Of a stretch of 5,153 nt of DNA, positions 1 to 5,153 are shown piece after piece. Made by a program: the position numbers and the translations under genes. The stretch is from NCBI GenBank assembly GCA_013791675.1, contig VMTI01000086.1:1-5153 (forward strand). Direction: 5' to 3'. The notes below the pieces were generated by a model. It saw nothing but the letters and a program-made list of their open reading frames with translations. It searched no databases and was not told the origin of the DNA. Every line of letters begins with the position of its first letter. Position 1 is the first letter of the stretch. This DNA is from a bacterium. GTDB taxonomy: Bacteria > CG03.

Positions 1-871
1 CTCCGGTTCTATAGCTTGAAATCTCAATTCCGTTATCGTTATATCCGCTCATGCCGACGGAATATGATAACGCGTTTCTTTCGGATAATTGATGCTGAAA
101 TCCGATAGAACTGCCCCAGCCGTAGTCAACACCAGGTTCATCAAATGTGACAGAATTACTCCATCGCAACAACTTGGTCTTAGAAAATAATTTCTCAACA
201 TCAATCTGCGCCGTTTTTTTCCAGCCCACGGTACGCTGCCATATTATATTTCCTGTAAACCGGGCTTGAGATGTGAATGTTATCGGAAAAAGACGTCTGT
301 AATGGGAGCTTACGTAAGGGGCCAGCGGGATTTCAGCTTTCATGCCCGCGCCAAAATGCAATTTTGAAACCATTGTATAAATAACATTGTATCTCAATCC
401 GACGCGAACCCGGTCAACTTCCCTGATCTGTTCAAAACCGGTTTTCGCAAGCTCGCCGGGCAAAATATCAACCGTATCTTCATTTTCGTCCGTAATAATC
501 AGCTTTAGTTTTTTCTTTGCTTTCGGTAGCCGTATGTTCGCATGTAAAAAAGTACGGATATAAGCCTGACCGCCTTCTTCAAATCTTAAATCACTGCGCA
601 CCCTGAGATCCGATGTCACCGGATCTTCATCAAGAACTCTTCCATCGCTGAAAAAATTATCAAACCATGCTACGGGGGCATACATTTTTTTTGATATAAA
701 GTCATGCGTATAATCCAAGAAGTCTAATTGTAAATCAATGTCATCTGATTTCTCCCGCGGCATTTCAGCGGCGGCTGCATTAAATGAAAGGCATGCGCTT
801 AAAAAAATATATGCGCACAAATGGCCAAGCAATCCTAAAGATAATAATGCTGATTGTCTCCCGCTAAACAA
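1..871 (-). CDS. Exported, probable outer-membrane beta-barrel protein of unknown family (partial, C-terminus off window)
   Basis: One open frame of 290 codons runs from a TTG at 871-869 to the window edge, so the C-terminus is missing. Residues 1-35 look like a signal peptide: Arg5, then a hydrophobic stretch about 8-30, then AAAA before Glu36, giving an AxA-type cleavage site. An LSAC at 24-27 also resembles a lipobox, but the hydrophobic run continues past that Cys, so signal peptidase I seems more likely. After an acidic segment and a WFDNFFSDGR motif (about 67-76), the rest alternates polar and hydrophobic/aromatic residues in short strands, as in outer-membrane barrels. I recall similar unnamed proteobacterial proteins with a FFxDxR motif followed by strand repeats, but I cannot name the family. 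The TTG start has no clear ribosome binding site. It lies 11 bp after the glmM stop, so translation may be coupled to glmM. The only nearby in-frame ATG (residue 37) would remove the signal peptide. The reading frame is well supported; the function is unknown. Confidence 0.8.
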   Translation of the reverse strand, partial: MFSGRQSALLSLGLLGHLCAYIFLSACLSFNAAAAEMPREKSDDIDLQLDFLDYTHDFISKKMYAPVAWFDNFFSDGRVLDEDPVTSDLRVRSDLRFEEGGQAYIRTFLHANIRLPKAKKKLKLIITDENEDTVDILPGELAKTGFEQIREVDRVRVGLRYNVIYTMVSKLHFGAGMKAEIPLAPYVSSHYRRLFPITFTSQARFTGNIIWQRTVGWKKTAQIDVEKLFSKTKLLRWSNSVTFDEPGVDYGWGSSIGFQHQLSERNALSYSVGMSGYNDNGIEISSYRTG

Positions 872-882
872 ACCGGCGGATT

Positions 883-2232
883 TCAGGACAATTTCTTTTT
901 GAATATTTTTGTCAGGCTTTCCGCTATTTTGTTTATTTCTTTATGGGAAGGGCCTTCCACCATAATCCGCAGAAGCAGCTGGGTTCCCGAATATCTGATA
1001 AGCACTCTGCCACGGCCCTCAAGCTGGGCCTGCGCGTCGTCATAAGCTTTTTTAAGTTCGGGCACCTTTTTGAAATCAGCCCTTTTTCCCACAGGCACAT
1101 TGATGAGCACCTGCGGATATCTTTTCATAACTTTTCTTAAGACGGAAAGTTTCTTTTTCTTCTGCCTCATCACGGAAATAAGCTGCAGCGCCGTAAGGAG
1201 TCCGTCGCCGGTGGTGTGGTGGTCAAGCATTATAATATGCCCCGAATCCTCGCCGCCGATAAGCGCGCCCATTCGCTGCATTTCTTCAAGGACATATTTG
1301 TCGCCGACCCGCGTCATACGTATTTTGATATTTTTTTTCTCGCAGTACTTGCGTAAACCGTAATTGCTCATGACCGTGCCCACTATGCAGTTATTTTTAA
1401 GTTTTCTTTTTTCTTTCAAAAAATCGGCGAGCAGCGCTATTACTTCATCCCCGCTTACAATGCCGCCTTTTTCATCAACCGCTATAAGCCTATCGCCGTC
1501 GCCGTCAAAAGCAAGCCCCACATCGGCTTTTTCTTTCAGAACCAGCTGCGACAATTTATCGGGGTAAAGAGAACCGCAATTTTTGTTGATGTTGACGCCG
1601 TCGGGTGAAGCGCCGAAAACTTTTACTTCCGCGCGTAATTCACTAAACAGCATAGGCGCGATTTTGTACGTGGCGCCATTGGCGCAGTCAAGCACGATTT
1701 TCATGCCCTCCATAGAAAAATCCTTCGGCAGAGTGCTTTTAAGAAAAACTATGTACCGCCCGAGGGCGTCTTCAACGCGCACATTTTTTCCTATTTTAGC
1801 GGCCTTCGGAAGCAGATGATGAATATTCGCGGATATGGCCGTTTTTTCTATCTCTCTTTCTCCGGCATCGCTAAGTTTCATTCCTTCCGAATTGAATATT
1901 TTTATACCGTTATCCTCATAAGGATTGTGCGACGCTGAAATAACCACACCCGCGTCGGCGTTTATGTTTTTCGTCAGAAACGCTATGCCGGGCGTCGGCA
2001 TCGGGCCCACCAGCAGAACCTCGCCGCCCATCGCCGTTATGCCGGCGGCAAGAGATGTCTCCAGCATATATCCGGAAAGCCTCGTGTCTTTTCCTATTAT
2101 TATCTTTGGTTTGTGCGATTTGGTTTTTATCAGATAATGCGTAAGCGCTATTCCCACTTTCACTATATGAAACGGCGTCATGGGGCTTTTGTTGGCGACT
2201 CCTCTTATGCCGTCTGTTCCGAATAATTTCAT
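883..2232 (-). CDS. glmM: Phosphoglucosamine mutase GlmM
   Basis: GlmM interconverts glucosamine-6-phosphate and glucosamine-1-phosphate in the cytoplasm, a step toward UDP-GlcNAc for peptidoglycan and LPS. The 449 residues match the family's usual length of about 445-450. The family hallmarks are present in order: N-terminal KLFGTDGIRG (2-11); KDTRLSG (48-54); the phosphoserine loop ISASHNP (98-104) with catalytic Ser101; the Mg-binding DGDGDR (243-248); the sugar-binding loop GGEDSGH (326-332); and the C-terminal phosphate-binding loop RYSGTQ (413-418). That last loop carries Gln where SGTE is the common form and has Leu-Leu after it, a mild departure. I place the start at the ATG at 2232 rather than six codons upstream, because GGAGGTGAG lies just before it and the protein then begins at the conserved MKLFGTDGIRG. 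The start overlaps the upstream stop in an ATGA junction, so the two genes are translationally coupled. The upstream partner is a GlmU-C-like acyltransferase, which fits the pathway. Confidence 0.97.
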   Translation of the reverse strand: MKLFGTDGIRGVANKSPMTPFHIVKVGIALTHYLIKTKSHKPKIIIGKDTRLSGYMLETSLAAGITAMGGEVLLVGPMPTPGIAFLTKNINADAGVVISASHNPYEDNGIKIFNSEGMKLSDAGEREIEKTAISANIHHLLPKAAKIGKNVRVEDALGRYIVFLKSTLPKDFSMEGMKIVLDCANGATYKIAPMLFSELRAEVKVFGASPDGVNINKNCGSLYPDKLSQLVLKEKADVGLAFDGDGDRLIAVDEKGGIVSGDEVIALLADFLKEKRKLKNNCIVGTVMSNYGLRKYCEKKNIKIRMTRVGDKYVLEEMQRMGALIGGEDSGHIIMLDHHTTGDGLLTALQLISVMRQKKKKLSVLRKVMKRYPQVLINVPVGKRADFKKVPELKKAYDDAQAQLEGRGRVLIRYSGTQLLLRIMVEGPSHKEINKIAESLTKIFKKKLS

Positions 2233-2969
2233 TTTCTCACCTCCAGGCAAAATGCGTCTTTCTGTTTTATTATTGTGTTCGCTCCATGCGCTCCGATAAC
2301 GGTTGTGTTGGGGTAAATCAGACAGTTCTTCCCCAGGATAGTTCCCGGCATCATTACCGAATTACATCCGGACGAAACGCCGTCGCCGAGTATGGCGCCG
2401 AATTTTCTCAAACCTGTTGATATTTTCTCTCCGGCAGATCCTCCGATCCGCACATTTATTATGTCTTCGGTGAGTTTAAAATTGGCGAGCTTTGTTCCGG
2501 CCCCCAGATTAACTTTCCCGATAACGCTATCTCCTATATAAGCGAAGTGCCCGGCCTTACTGCCGCCTGTCATTATCGCGTTTTTCATTTCCGTGGTGTG
2601 GCCGATAACGCAGCCGGGGCCCGTTATAATCTTGCCTCTTATGTAAGCTCCCTGACGCACCTCGGTTTTTTCCCCTATTATGACAGGCCCTGTTATCATG
2701 GCCCCGGGCTCGACGACAACTCCGGCGCCAAGCTCAATTTCGTCATCCATAAGAAATGCCCCGGCGTGCACAACGGCGCCATTGTCCAGAATTTTTTTCC
2801 CGCTTATAATATCTTTTCCGTTTCTGATTCCGCTCACATTGGGCTTTATGTGTTTTTTTATGTAATCACCTATGAGCGGCAGCACTTCCCATACCATTTC
2901 AACATCCTGAAAAATCTTTCTGTGAGAAAAAACGCTCAGGTCAAAAAAATCTTCGGCTTTAAAAGTCAA
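2229..2969 (-). CDS. Stand-alone left-handed beta-helix acyltransferase, GlmU C-terminal domain-like
   Basis: This 246-residue protein is built from hexapeptide repeats (about residues 62-225; e.g. GAGVVVEPGAMI and GPVIIGEKTEV), the signature of the trimeric left-handed beta-helix. The segment KAGHFAYIGDSVIG (138-151) closely matches the acetyltransferase active site of GlmU: His141 aligns with the catalytic His363 of E. coli, and Tyr144 with Tyr366. NLGAGT follows, with the coil apparently one residue shorter than in E. coli as I remember it. The nucleotidyltransferase domain of GlmU is absent; residues 1-55 (DFFDLSVFSHRKIF and onward) are a short helical leader like that of the sugar-1-phosphate nucleotidyltransferase C-terminal-like family. 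With glmM directly downstream (ATGA overlap), the likely role is glucosamine-1-phosphate N-acetylation, which is an inference. The start is TTG at 2969, with AGGA eight bases upstream and an in-frame stop just before it, so no longer form is possible. It overlaps lemA by 11 bp. Another sugar acyl- or nucleotidyl-transferase role is the alternative. Confidence 0.9.
   Translation of the reverse strand: MTFKAEDFFDLSVFSHRKIFQDVEMVWEVLPLIGDYIKKHIKPNVSGIRNGKDIISGKKILDNGAVVHAGAFLMDDEIELGAGVVVEPGAMITGPVIIGEKTEVRQGAYIRGKIITGPGCVIGHTTEMKNAIMTGGSKAGHFAYIGDSVIGKVNLGAGTKLANFKLTEDIINVRIGGSAGEKISTGLRKFGAILGDGVSSGCNSVMMPGTILGKNCLIYPNTTVIGAHGANTIIKQKDAFCLEVRK
2237..2244 (-). promoter_or_regulatory. Ribosome binding site of glmM
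   Basis: GGAGGTGA on the minus strand is an almost perfect Shine-Dalgarno sequence four bases upstream of the ATG at 2232. It lies inside the last codons of the upstream acyltransferase gene (Leu-Glu-Val-Arg). It decides the glmM start: the longer frame beginning at 2250 would place the SD within the coding sequence and add six non-conserved residues. Confidence 0.85.
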
Positions 2970-3516
2970 TGTTCACATCCTGTCTTTCTCTGCTTGATAT
3001 CTTGAACATCTCAACATCTTTATATCCCACGAAAGATGCCAGCAAACCGTCCGGAAGCTGGTGTATTCTAATGTTGTAAACATTCACCGTGTCATTGTAG
3101 AATTCTCTGCGGTCGGCTATCTGATTTTCTATCTGCGTTATTCTGCTTTGCAGATGCGCGAAATTTTCGTTCGCCTTAAGCTCCGGATATTTTTCCGAAA
3201 GAGCGAAAAGTTTTCCGAGTGCGCCGCTCAGCATATTTTCGGCAGCCCCCTGTTCGGCAACGGAGCCGGCATGAATACACGCTCCCCTGGCTTTTATGAC
3301 ATCTACAATTGTTGATTTCTCGTGCTTCATATACCCTTTTACCGTTTTAACCAGCTTGGGGATTTCGTCATATCTCTGTTTCAGCAGCACATCTATGTTG
3401 GCCCATGATTTTTCCGTATTTTTTTTGAGTACCACGAGATTGTTATAAGTTTTGACGATGTATATCACTGCCGCCGCAAGCGCGCCCCATAGCAGAACAT
3501 CTATAATAAAATCCAT
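2959..3516 (-). CDS. lemA: LemA family protein
   Basis: The 185 residues have the standard LemA layout. One N-terminal membrane helix (about 3-22) is followed by a long helical domain beginning YNNLVVLKKNTEKSWANIDV (24-43) and continuing LLKQRYDEIPKLVKTVKGY, the most conserved stretch of the family. Further on are EKYPELKANENFAHLQ (108-123) and an ENQIADRREFYNDTVNVYN segment (130-148), also family hallmarks. The length is typical. By family analogy the helical domain is a bundle anchored to the inner membrane; its biochemical role is unknown. The start ATG at 3516 has a strong SD (GGGAGGTGA) seven bases upstream. The stop lies inside the next gene (11-bp overlap), so lemA heads the operon with the GlmU-C-like gene and glmM. 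A GIDE-domain protein lies upstream across a 249-bp gap, a pairing seen repeatedly in bacteria. The C-terminus after about residue 165 is short and charged, without the Gly-rich tail some homologues carry. Confidence 0.96.
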   Translation of the reverse strand: MDFIIDVLLWGALAAAVIYIVKTYNNLVVLKKNTEKSWANIDVLLKQRYDEIPKLVKTVKGYMKHEKSTIVDVIKARGACIHAGSVAEQGAAENMLSGALGKLFALSEKYPELKANENFAHLQSRITQIENQIADRREFYNDTVNVYNIRIHQLPDGLLASFVGYKDVEMFKISSRERQDVNIDF

Positions 3517-3522
3517 AAGCCG

Positions 3523-3530
3523 TCACCTCC
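3523..3530 (-). promoter_or_regulatory. Ribosome binding site of lemA
   Basis: GGAGGTGA on the minus strand lies six bases upstream of the lemA ATG (3516-3514) and is a near-consensus Shine-Dalgarno sequence. It supports that start and independent initiation of lemA after the long intergenic gap. Confidence 0.8.
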
Positions 3531-3556
3531 CGCTAAATTTCCTAAATGTTAGCAAA

Positions 3557-3659
3557 TTTTCACCCTCAAATAAAAGCAAATGCGTTAGATAATACAAAAT
3601 ATTCCCGAAAAGACGCTTTAGAGCGATATAGGAAAATTTAGGAGAAAAAAGGGTGAAAA
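3557..3659 (-). promoter_or_regulatory. Possible alternative pairing between the fold-back and the lemA leader
   Basis: TTTTCACCCT at 3557-3566 is perfectly complementary to AGGGTGAAAA at 3650-3659. The second segment belongs to the inner part of the fold-back: 3651-3657 is an unpaired internal loop there, while 3650 and 3658-3659 are paired. In a lemA-direction transcript this would join the fold-back to a site about 27 bases before the lemA ribosome binding site and would partly compete with the 8-bp inner block. Complementarity is what the sequence shows. A regulatory switch is speculation, and AT-rich sequence can yield such matches by chance. Confidence 0.25.
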
Positions 3660-3767
3660 AATTGCGACTGTCTGACGACGCCCTGAGGCAGAGGAGTTTA
3701 GCAATTTTAGATTTTTTCTCCGTTAAAAATTTTCCGTCTAGCGAAAAGGCACTTTTCGGGAATATTT
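3597..3767. repeat. 171-bp fold-back (long imperfect inverted repeat) in the GIDE-lemA gap
   Basis: The ends are a perfect 16-bp inverted repeat: AAATATTCCCGAAAAG at 3597-3612 and its complement at 3752-3767. Moving inward, three more perfectly complementary blocks follow in the same nested order: 3631-3639 with 3727-3735 (9 bp), 3641-3650 with 3712-3721 (10 bp) and 3658-3665 with 3701-3708 (8 bp). That gives 43 paired positions separated by small, asymmetric internal loops. The apex (3666-3700, 35 nt) is more GC-rich and holds a small GCC-CTGA-GGC hairpin at 3680-3689. There is also a CGCT-TTAG-AGCG mini-hairpin at 3614-3625. The outer end overlaps the stop codon of the GIDE gene. No open reading frame lies inside and no convincing target-site duplication is visible. 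This could be a MITE-like or palindromic repeat, or a structured RNA/processing element in the transcript. It is too long and too AT-rich at the stem ends for a classical intrinsic terminator. Confidence 0.8.
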
Positions 3768-4728
3768 AATTTGTTATGAGGCCGGACGAGCGCAAAAGGG
3801 CCAGCAAAAAATACGACGACACAGAAAAAATAATAATGCCGCCGAAAATAAACGAAAAACTCTTCAATGCGAATCTGCTCAAAAGCTCTTTTTCGCTCTT
3901 ATCGGAAATAAGCATCTTATCCTTATCTCTCCCCGACACCGCCACATCGCAAAGACCATCGGTTCCTTCTTCAAGCGCAATGGCTTTTTTGATATCTTCT
4001 ACCGCCGTAATCCATTCGTAATCATCCAGCCGCCCGTCCTGGTTCAAATCATATTTTTCACGTTCTTCCGCCGAGCCCCTGATTTCTTTCAATCGCGTCA
4101 GGAGTTTCTCTTTCCTCTGAGCCATGATATCACCGCTTTTTCCGGCATAGCCTATGACATAAAGCTTTTCTCCGGGGGAAATATACCATTCGCTGTATCT
4201 TTTGGCGCCGTCGTAATTCCCTTCCGAGTGATAATATTTTCTTTCAAGCTCGGCGTCACAGCTGAAAGGCTCTATCAGCACGGATCCCGTGGAATCTTTG
4301 ATATAAAAGGGCGTTATGCTTTGTCCGCCGGCAATTTCCTGCCACGCCCTGCGGCGGTTTTTGCCGTAACCGGTGACAACCAGTTTCTCAACTTTGTATT
4401 TATAAAAAACGCAGTTTATACCGTTGAGTTTTGTTTCCAGCGGATACTTCGCGAGCGCGTCACCTTTTAGTTCCACTATGCCCATAGGCAGAGAGCGTAT
4501 TTTTGATGTGGGAATATTCTCTATCATGCTTTTGATGCCGAAAAGCTCCCACCCCCAGAAAAACATAAAAATACCGAGCAGCAGCAGCGACGAAAGAAGC
4601 GCGAGAAGCTTAAACTCGTTTTCACTGAGCCTTATGTTACAATTCAGGAAATACAGAATAAAAATAATCACGCCCGCGGCAAAGACGCTGTTTCTGAATA
4701 TTTTATTTATTCGCGGCTGAAAATCCAT
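3766..4728 (-). CDS. GIDE-domain (MUL1-like) membrane protein with an embedded EF-hand
   Basis: The protein has 320 residues. Two hydrophobic helices (about 14-31 and 41-59) are followed by IPTSKIRSLPMGIVELKGDA (72-91), the recognisable start of the GIDE domain named from the mitochondrial E3 ligase MUL1. The domain runs on through YYHSEGNYDGAKRYSEWYI (165-183) and GEKLYVIGYAGK (186-197). Next comes a canonical EF-hand loop, DLNQDGRLDDYE (227-238), then an ISDKSEKELL motif (274-283) that I associate with bacterial GIDE proteins, and a third helix (about 291-312). No RING domain is present, so ubiquitin-ligase activity should not be assumed. Bacterial GIDE proteins often neighbour lemA, as here, and their function is unknown. 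I chose the ATG at 4728; a TTG at 4749 would add seven residues without a visible ribosome binding site. The gap to the upstream nuclease gene is 32 bp, so co-transcription is plausible. The stop codon overlaps the outer end of the fold-back repeat. The family call is strong; the start is less certain. Confidence 0.88.
   Translation of the reverse strand: MDFQPRINKIFRNSVFAAGVIIFILYFLNCNIRLSENEFKLLALLSSLLLLGIFMFFWGWELFGIKSMIENIPTSKIRSLPMGIVELKGDALAKYPLETKLNGINCVFYKYKVEKLVVTGYGKNRRRAWQEIAGGQSITPFYIKDSTGSVLIEPFSCDAELERKYYHSEGNYDGAKRYSEWYISPGEKLYVIGYAGKSGDIMAQRKEKLLTRLKEIRGSAEEREKYDLNQDGRLDDYEWITAVEDIKKAIALEEGTDGLCDVAVSGRDKDKMLISDKSEKELLSRFALKSFSFIFGGIIIFSVSSYFLLALLRSSGLITN
4015..4050 (-). other. 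EF-hand calcium-binding loop within the GIDE protein
   Basis: This stretch encodes DLNQDGRLDDYE, residues 227-238 of the 320-residue GIDE protein. All liganding positions of the classical 12-residue loop are filled: Asp1, Asn3, Asp5, a backbone position at Arg7, Asp9 and the bidentate Glu12. The invariant Gly sits at 6 and a hydrophobic residue at 8. The flanks are predicted helical (EEREKY before; WITAVEDIKKAIALEE after), which completes helix-loop-helix. Only one such loop is visible, although EF-hands usually pair, so dimerisation or a dockerin-like single use is possible. Confidence 0.8.
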
Positions 4729-4760
4729 TTTTCTAATTCCGTGAAACAATCATAAACCGT

Positions 4761-5153
4761 TCATACGGATTCAAAAATGCCGCATTCTTTACGGAAATCA
4801 CAGGCTCCGCAGAACATATTCCTGCGCGGAAGAAAATCTTTTTCAGCGGCCATCCTGTCGCCCGCTGACGCGAGACGGTTTCTTATTCCATCATCATCAA
4901 AAGACGATGTGTCAAAACTGATTTTTTTCATGTATCTGAGAAATATGTATGAAACCCTCGCGATGTTTTTTCTGAAAAATTCCCTGCATCCCAGGTAATA
5001 AATATAAAGCTGAAGGTCCCGTTTTAAATTTTCTTCCTGAGGAATTTTTTTGTTTGTCTTGTAATCTATTATCTCGAAATGCTCTCCGAGCCGGTGTATT
5101 CTATCTATAATCCCCATCACCGTATGCCGGCCCGCGGTAAAGGAAAACGGCGC
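4761..5153 (-). CDS. C-terminal PD-(D/E)XK nuclease domain with Fe-S cysteines, RecB/AddB/Cas4-type (partial, N-terminus off window)
   Basis: The frame is open from the window edge to a TGA at 4763-4761, giving 130 residues of what must be a larger protein. Visible motifs belong to the RecB-family nuclease fold. GIIDRI (14-19) carries the first catalytic Asp (Asp17), and IIDYKT (28-33) carries the Asp30-x-Lys32 pair. The Q-motif follows at QLYIYY (48-53), and near the end comes a C-x2-C-x5-C cluster (Cys115, Cys118, Cys124). In AddB, Cas4 and related nucleases these three cysteines join one N-terminal cysteine, here out of view, to hold a 4Fe-4S cluster. The protein is therefore probably the tail of a DNA-repair helicase-nuclease (AddB-like, or a UvrD/PcrA-type helicase with a C-terminal nuclease) rather than a free nuclease. 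Cas4 is possible, but nothing CRISPR-related is nearby. The GTG at 5120 is not the true start, because coding similarity (PFSFTAGRHTV) continues upstream of it. Confidence 0.88.
   Translation of the reverse strand, partial: APFSFTAGRHTVMGIIDRIHRLGEHFEIIDYKTNKKIPQEENLKRDLQLYIYYLGCREFFRKNIARVSYIFLRYMKKISFDTSSFDDDGIRNRLASAGDRMAAEKDFLPRRNMFCGACDFRKECGIFESV

Noticed and set aside
1070..1363. Plus-strand open frames opposite glmM (also 854-1045, 943-1140, 1364-1567, 1583-1819 and 1925-2137)
   Set aside because: All are antisense to well-conserved glmM codons and give Ser/Phe/Pro-rich translations typical of reverse-frame shadows.
2233..2250. Upstream start adding MPGGEK to GlmM
   Set aside because: The added residues are the Shine-Dalgarno region read as protein; conserved GlmM sequence begins at the ATG at 2232.
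2547..3005. 152-codon plus-strand open frame opposite the acyltransferase and lemA genes
   Set aside because: It lies antisense to two confidently identified genes, its translation has no recognisable motif, and it spans their junction. It is a frame shadow.
3589..3594. TATTAT on the minus strand as a -10 box for lemA
   Set aside because: The matching -35 position reads AGCGTC at 17-bp spacing, far from consensus. An AT-rich region gives such hexamers by chance, and the promoter class of this organism is unknown.
3597..3767. Fold-back read as a Rho-independent terminator of the GIDE gene
   Set aside because: The stem is too long and interrupted, its base is AT-rich, and only a short T-run follows. 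It could still reduce read-through, but it is not a classical terminator.
3776..4021. Plus-strand open frames opposite the GIDE gene (also 4228-4470 and 4424-4720) and opposite the nuclease (4777-4998)
   Set aside because: No ribosome binding sites or motifs are evident; the opposite strand carries clear protein families.
4729..4749. TTG start adding seven residues to the GIDE protein
   Set aside because: There is no visible ribosome binding site, and an ATG follows at 4728. It is not fully excluded.
4761..5120. Independent small protein starting at GTG 5120
   Set aside because: Homologous-looking nuclease sequence continues in frame to the window edge, and the fold needs the missing N-terminal part.
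1..5153. tRNA, rRNA, CRISPR array, transposase or toxin-antitoxin genes
   Set aside because: I saw no cloverleaf, rRNA signature, spaced direct repeats or recognisable mobile-element proteins on either strand.

Overview
The window is densely coding and every gene I can support reads on the minus strand, so transcription runs from high to low coordinates. In that direction the genes are: the end of a RecB/AddB-type PD-(D/E)XK nuclease with an Fe-S cysteine cluster (5153-4761, open at the window edge); a membrane protein with a GIDE (MUL1-like) domain and an embedded EF-hand (4728-3766); a 249-bp non-coding gap mostly filled by a strong fold-back repeat (3597-3767); a LemA family protein (3516-2959); a stand-alone left-handed beta-helix acyltransferase resembling the acetyltransferase half of GlmU (2969-2229); phosphoglucosamine mutase GlmM (2232-883); and an exported, probably outer-membrane beta-barrel protein of no family I can name (871-1, open at the window edge).

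The last four genes look like one translationally coupled operon. lemA overlaps the acyltransferase by 11 bp. The acyltransferase stop and the glmM start share ATGA, and the glmM ribosome binding site lies inside the end of the acyltransferase gene. The barrel gene follows glmM after 11 bp. The GlmM/GlmU-C pair suggests consecutive amino-sugar steps: glucosamine-6-P to glucosamine-1-P, then N-acetylation, which feeds UDP-GlcNAc for peptidoglycan and LPS. LemA and GIDE proteins are recurrent bacterial neighbours of poorly known, probably envelope-related function. Here they sit on either side of the fold-back element.

The organism is a bacterium with moderate GC and diderm features: a signal peptide followed by beta-barrel-like sequence, and GlmM/GlmU-type cell-wall supply. 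The detached GlmU-C-like protein, LemA/GIDE and a lysine-rich, TTG-start-tolerant style fit an uncultivated diderm lineage such as Elusimicrobiota, Omnitrophota or PVC relatives. This placement is a guess.

I see no classical defence system, CRISPR array, transposase or RNA gene. The items most worth following up are the 171-nt fold-back element at the GIDE/lemA junction, the canonical EF-hand inside a bacterial GIDE protein, and the GlmU acetyltransferase domain standing alone in an operon with glmM.
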